From assembly GCA_042573625.1 (NCBI GenBank), contig JBHPCZ010000038.1, positions 1-25,651 of the forward strand: 25,651 nt of DNA, in the 5' to 3' direction. A program made the translations under genes and the position numbers. Source of the DNA: JBHPCZ01 sp042573625. GTDB taxonomy: Bacteria; Desulfobacterota; Desulfobacteria; Desulfobacterales; UBA11574. Under the pieces are notes generated by a model. That model did not search any database. It had not been told where the DNA came from and saw only the letters and a program-made list of their open reading frames with translations. The stretch's first letter is position 1. Each line of letters begins with the position of its first letter. Positions 23,271 through 25,651 of the stretch are shown here, in pieces.

Positions 23271-23777
23271 TTAACCCCCTTCTCCAGAAAGCATTTCTCT
23301 GGACGCTGTTTGACGGACGTCGCTGGAAAAGTCTTCCACGGTTCGATATACCAGAGCCTTTGTCGGGCAGGCATCCACACAGGCCGGATTCTGTCGATCC
23401 GGACACCGGTCACAGCGATACGCTTTGTGCTCTTCCATATGACGACCGATAACACCGTACGGACAAACCATGACACAGGTCCAGCAGCCGATGCATTTAT
23501 CGGCATTGGTAAAGACCACTCCCTCTTCAGTACGACTGATGGCGCCGGCAATACAGGCGTGCATGCACGGCGCGTCTTCACAATGACGGCATAATACGGG
23601 CAGTCTGTTATCCGGCGCCACCCATTCTACGTACACCCGCTTTTTGGGCACGGGCTTCTCTGAAATGGCCTCGTATAAGGATTTGCTTTGGGAGTGTTCC
23701 ACAGCACAGGCCAGTTCACAGGTGTGGCACCCCGTACAACGATCCAGCCGAACAAATATTTCTTTTGGCTGAGACAT
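23271..23777 (-). CDS. cooF: CooF-type ferredoxin, four [4Fe-4S] clusters
   Basis: 168 residues. Sixteen Cys form four cluster motifs: Cys14/17/20/24, Cys63/66/71/75, Cys95/98/101/105 and Cys122/125/133/137, the HycB/CooF arrangement. CooF takes electrons from CO dehydrogenase and passes them on, here most likely to the FAD/NAD oxidoreductase encoded directly after it. There is no signal peptide, so it is cytosolic. Start ATG has AGGAG 7 nt upstream. It lies 94 nt after cooS; that gap can fold into small competing hairpins (CATGAA/TTCATG near 23801-23818) but shows no clear terminator. Confidence 0.92.
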   Translation of the reverse strand: MSQPKEIFVRLDRCTGCHTCELACAVEHSQSKSLYEAISEKPVPKKRVYVEWVAPDNRLPVLCRHCEDAPCMHACIAGAISRTEEGVVFTNADKCIGCWTCVMVCPYGVIGRHMEEHKAYRCDRCPDRQNPACVDACPTKALVYRTVEDFSSDVRQTASREMLSGEGG

Positions 23778-23871
23778 GATTCGCTCCTTTTTATAATATC
23801 ATGAAGTGTTATTCATGCTATATGAATCAATAATTTCAAAGTGTTTCGAGGCGATAGGATCGGGCACGCGA

Positions 23872-25651
23872 TCACAGCCCCAGCCCCGCCCGTCGCTCAT
23901 CAATGGCAGCCAGCAGCTTATCTGCCGCGGATTCGGGATCCAGGTCCACAATAAAATATCCGCCGGTCAGATCTTTGACCTTTTCCGTCAGTATTTCCGT
24001 AACCAGCGGGCTGCCCAGAACAGGCAGCATAACCCCGACATGGGTCGGCAAACCGGCCGCCACGGCATAGGCCCCGATGGAGACGGCCTTTTCAGATACA
24101 GCCTCGGCCGCTGAAGCAACCACCGGGATTTTATCCGTATCCACCCCCAGATAGTTGGCCACGGCCACGGCCAGCGCCACGGCCCTTGAATTGTCCACAC
24201 ACGAGCCCATGTGTAAAACCGGCGGCAGGGGGCCTCCCAGATTGTTTGCCTCTCCGATGGCCGTCAATACAGCCTTCAGCCCGTCACCGCACAGTTCGTC
24301 CACATTGGCCGGATCCATGAACCCGTGGCGCATCAGGGCGCCGGAACCGCAGCCTGTGGAGACAACCAGAACATTTTCCTTGAGCAATTTACGCGCGATG
24401 GTCGTAAAGTTACGATCCTGGGGCACCTTGACGTTATTGCATCCGGCGAAAAGGCATACTCCTCTGATGTTGCCGGCCTTAATATTGTCAACCACCGGTT
24501 TCAGGGGATCTTCAGCATCCACCTTGGCCAACGCCGCCACGATGGCTTCTACTGAAAATCCGGCCACAACCGGCGTTTTGATATTCGGAATATCCACCGG
24601 CTTCTTTGCCCGGCGGGAAAAATTTTTAATGGCAATATCAATGGCTTCTTTTGCCTTTTCCGATGCCGCCGCTTCATCAAATTCAACATGAGTGGCGCCG
24701 GAAATCTTGCAAATGTCCATGGTGGTAACAATGGATGTCCCCATGCACTCGGCCACGGTAACCACCGCGGGCATAATACACTGATAATCCACCACCATGG
24801 CATCCAGCGCCCCGGTCATAATCGCCATTTCCTGACTCACTGAGTGGGTGCAGGCCGGAACACCGTGCCGCATCAACACTTCATTGCCGGTACAACAGAT
24901 ACCAACCAGGTTGACCCCTGTAGCGCCTGCAGCTGTCGCCGCCGCTTCCATGTCTTTGGCCACCCCGACCATCACATCGGATAACACCGGATTGTGACCA
25001 TGAAGGGCAATATTTACCGCATCTGCTTTGAGCGTTCCCATGTTGGCCTCGGTGACCACCGGTCCGGGGGTTCCGAAGAGAATGTCAGACAAGTCCGTCC
25101 CCATGTAGCAACCGGCCAGGTCGGCCACACCGCAGCGAAGTCCGGCCAACAGCAGATTGACGGCATCGGCATCCACTCCGTAGAGTGTCCGGTGCATGAT
25201 TTCCGATATTTCGTGGTCGATGCCCTTGGGCACCAAACCCAGATCCGACAGCACTTTGACACGTCCCGGCGTTACCGTAGTCGCCGCCCACATGACCGGT
25301 GTTTCCTTTTCGTGAAAATCGGCCAGCGCCGCGTTGGCCAGGTCCAGTGCGATTTCATTGTCGGGCCGACCTTCCACCGGGATGCTCATTCGGGTGGCAA
25401 CGGCCCGGAGTTTATCTCCATCCTTCACCGAGTAATCCTTGAGCTCACCCTTGGCCATCTTCTTCAGGGTGTGCGCCAAGTGCTTGGCATGACCGGAATG
25501 TGCTGCCGTGCCCGCGGCAATGGCCCGGTCCAGACCCCGGGCCACCATGACATCCGCGGTGGCACCGCAGATGCCGGCCTCCGGACCTTCCCCGAACGGA
25601 TCAATCCGGCAAGGTCCCTGAAGACAGTGACGACAGCACAAACCGGTATCA
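23872..25651 (-). CDS. cooS: Ni-dependent carbon monoxide dehydrogenase catalytic subunit, N-terminus cut by window
   Basis: 593 residues visible, frame open at the right edge (DTGLCCRHCLQGPCRIDPFG...); by comparison with characterised CooS about 40-45 residues are missing, including the first D-cluster Cys. The enzyme interconverts CO and CO2. Visible iron-sulfur Cys: CC, RHC, GPC and GIC (B and D clusters). The C-cluster ligands appear intact: His in LHGHNPVLSDVM, Cys in VGICCTGNEVL, DYQCIMPAV, FAGCNNVKVPQDRNF, VSTGCGSGALMRHG and LHMGSCVDNSR. So it should be active. It is the monofunctional CooS type, not the acetyl-CoA synthase subunit fusion. Head gene of cooS-cooF-FNOR in this window; its promoter is outside. 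Confidence 0.95.
   Translation of the reverse strand, partial: DTGLCCRHCLQGPCRIDPFGEGPEAGICGATADVMVARGLDRAIAAGTAAHSGHAKHLAHTLKKMAKGELKDYSVKDGDKLRAVATRMSIPVEGRPDNEIALDLANAALADFHEKETPVMWAATTVTPGRVKVLSDLGLVPKGIDHEISEIMHRTLYGVDADAVNLLLAGLRCGVADLAGCYMGTDLSDILFGTPGPVVTEANMGTLKADAVNIALHGHNPVLSDVMVGVAKDMEAAATAAGATGVNLVGICCTGNEVLMRHGVPACTHSVSQEMAIMTGALDAMVVDYQCIMPAVVTVAECMGTSIVTTMDICKISGATHVEFDEAAASEKAKEAIDIAIKNFSRRAKKPVDIPNIKTPVVAGFSVEAIVAALAKVDAEDPLKPVVDNIKAGNIRGVCLFAGCNNVKVPQDRNFTTIARKLLKENVLVVSTGCGSGALMRHGFMDPANVDELCGDGLKAVLTAIGEANNLGGPLPPVLHMGSCVDNSRAVALAVAVANYLGVDTDKIPVVASAAEAVSEKAVSIGAYAVAAGLPTHVGVMLPVLGSPLVTEILTEKVKDLTGGYFIVDLDPESAADKLLAAIDERRAGLGL

Noticed and set aside
23270..23581. N-terminal extension of the FAD/NAD oxidoreductase frame
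   Set aside because: Overlaps cooF in another frame and ends before the conserved FAD motif; GTG 23269 directly after the cooF stop fits better.

Overview
The window most likely comes from an anaerobic, probably sulfate-reducing member of the Desulfobacterota (former Deltaproteobacteria). The evidence is the combination of a Ni-CO dehydrogenase (CooS) with CooF and an FAD/NAD oxidoreductase, a RACo-type corrinoid activator, a short ThiC-type enzyme, multiheme c-type cytochromes with CXXCH motifs, and outer-membrane (Gram-negative) proteins. No gene in the window fixes the genus. No rRNA, tRNA, CRISPR array or phage module was seen.

Layout. 1-2524: 3' part of a thiC-family gene, a periplasmic cupin, then a gene-poor stretch with a decayed bTHX ribosomal protein gene and a CRP/FNR-type site. 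2525-4474: corrinoid-protein reductive activator. 4588-7431 (minus): MOSC protein and an exported DUF255 thioredoxin-like protein. 7689-10499 (minus): membrane electron-transfer module of an octaheme lipoprotein, a triheme anchored cytochrome c and a cytochrome b. 10885-11508: membrane-anchored TPR protein, divergent from the cytochromes. 11738-11952: broken ECF sigma factor. 11984-17107: ArsR regulator, RND/MMPL exporter, LolA-like protein and beta-barrel, a probable envelope lipid export set. 17138-17810: XRE/two-CW regulator with a terminator and a possible small RNA. 17974-18294: small cupin. 18309-21439 (minus): MBL hydrolase, cysE, cysK and a MoaD-like protein. 21526-21815: MITE-like inverted repeat. 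22019-25651 (minus): cooS-cooF-FAD/NAD oxidoreductase, cooS cut by the right edge.

The least expected signal is regulatory. Five copies of a palindrome close to ATGCCAC-N3-GTGGCAT lie only in intergenic DNA. In three copies it sits at exactly the same place between a -35 and a -10 box: before the MOSC operon, before the TPR gene, and before the XRE/two-CW regulator itself. In the other two it lies 10 bp upstream of a TTGACA box, facing the octaheme cytochrome operon and a short terminator-ended segment that carries an anti-Shine-Dalgarno stretch. This suggests a local redox regulon controlled by the two-CW regulator. Separately, the RACo-like gene and the small cupin share an 18/20 identical CRP/FNR-type operator at matching distance from a -10 box.
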